In this document: positions 10,929 through 11,002 of the stretch, in pieces
Position numbering within the stretch: position 1 is the first letter of the stretch
How the letters are laid out: each line of letters opens with the position of its first letter
Made by a program: the position numbers and the translations under genes
Notes under the pieces: model-generated
Told to the model about the DNA's origin: nothing
Database searches by the model: none
The model's input: only the letters and a program-made list of their open reading frames with translations
Origin: Victivallales bacterium
Lineage (GTDB): Bacteria > Verrucomicrobiota > Lentisphaeria > Oligosphaerales > Lenti-02
Direction: 5' to 3'
Assembly (NCBI GenBank): GCA_018648945.1
Contig: JABGQJ010000210.1
Span: 1-11,002, forward strand
DNA length: 11,002 nt

Positions 10929-11002
10929 GGATCTCGCCGATGGAAGAGGCGAACATCGAGCCCTGAACAGCGAATGGGAAAACTACGGCGCATCGGCATG
11001 GG

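Noticed and set aside
10778..11002. A further gene at the high-coordinate end of the window
   Set aside because: Frames here are short and without domains. The stretch is better explained as the promoter and leader of the pseudopilin gene.

Overview
The window is GC-rich bacterial DNA, and every gene I can support lies on the minus strand. It reads as free-living, heterotrophic chromosomal DNA, probably from the Planctomycetota–Verrucomicrobiota–Lentisphaerota (PVC) group or a neighbouring phylum. The clues are a pseudopilin-like protein with a stereotyped [28 protein letters not shown] N-terminus and a C-terminal H...DG signature, a xylose-isomerase-like sugar isomerase/epimerase, a type III glutamine synthetase, and tandem palindromic intergenic repeats. 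No rRNA or single-copy marker is present, so the placement is inference.

Layout in transcription order (high to low coordinates). A pseudopilin-like gene (10777-10136) has a good sigma-70-type promoter upstream. After a 318-bp gap with no gene comes a sugar phosphate isomerase/epimerase-type TIM-barrel gene (9817-8816). A 364-bp regulatory gap follows, containing a possible terminator hairpin, a 16-bp palindrome and a strong candidate sigma-54 (-24/-12) promoter. Then come glnN (8451-6379, type III glutamine synthetase), gltB (6297-1741, glutamate synthase large subunit) and gltD (1748-309, glutamate synthase small subunit). The far low-coordinate end (about 41-308) is a three-copy tandem repeat with an exact 92-bp period, built from nested palindromes and starting immediately after the gltD stop codon.

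The core of the window is a complete GS-GOGAT ammonium assimilation operon. GlnN makes glutamine from glutamate, ammonium and ATP. GltB/GltD use glutamine, 2-oxoglutarate and NADPH to make two glutamates. gltB and gltD overlap by 8 nt. glnN and gltB are separated by 81 bp that contain a perfect 12-bp-arm hairpin without a U-run. This arrangement suggests one nitrogen-regulated transcript, with the hairpin possibly setting the ratio of GlnN to GltBD.

I see no clearly novel multi-gene system. The items most worth a second look are the sigma-54 promoter with its possible enhancer palindrome and the corrected glnN start, the hairpin between glnN and gltB, the 92-bp palindromic tandem repeats, and the pseudopilin with Gln instead of Gly before its cleavage site. 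All functional calls come from reading motifs by eye; no database search was run.
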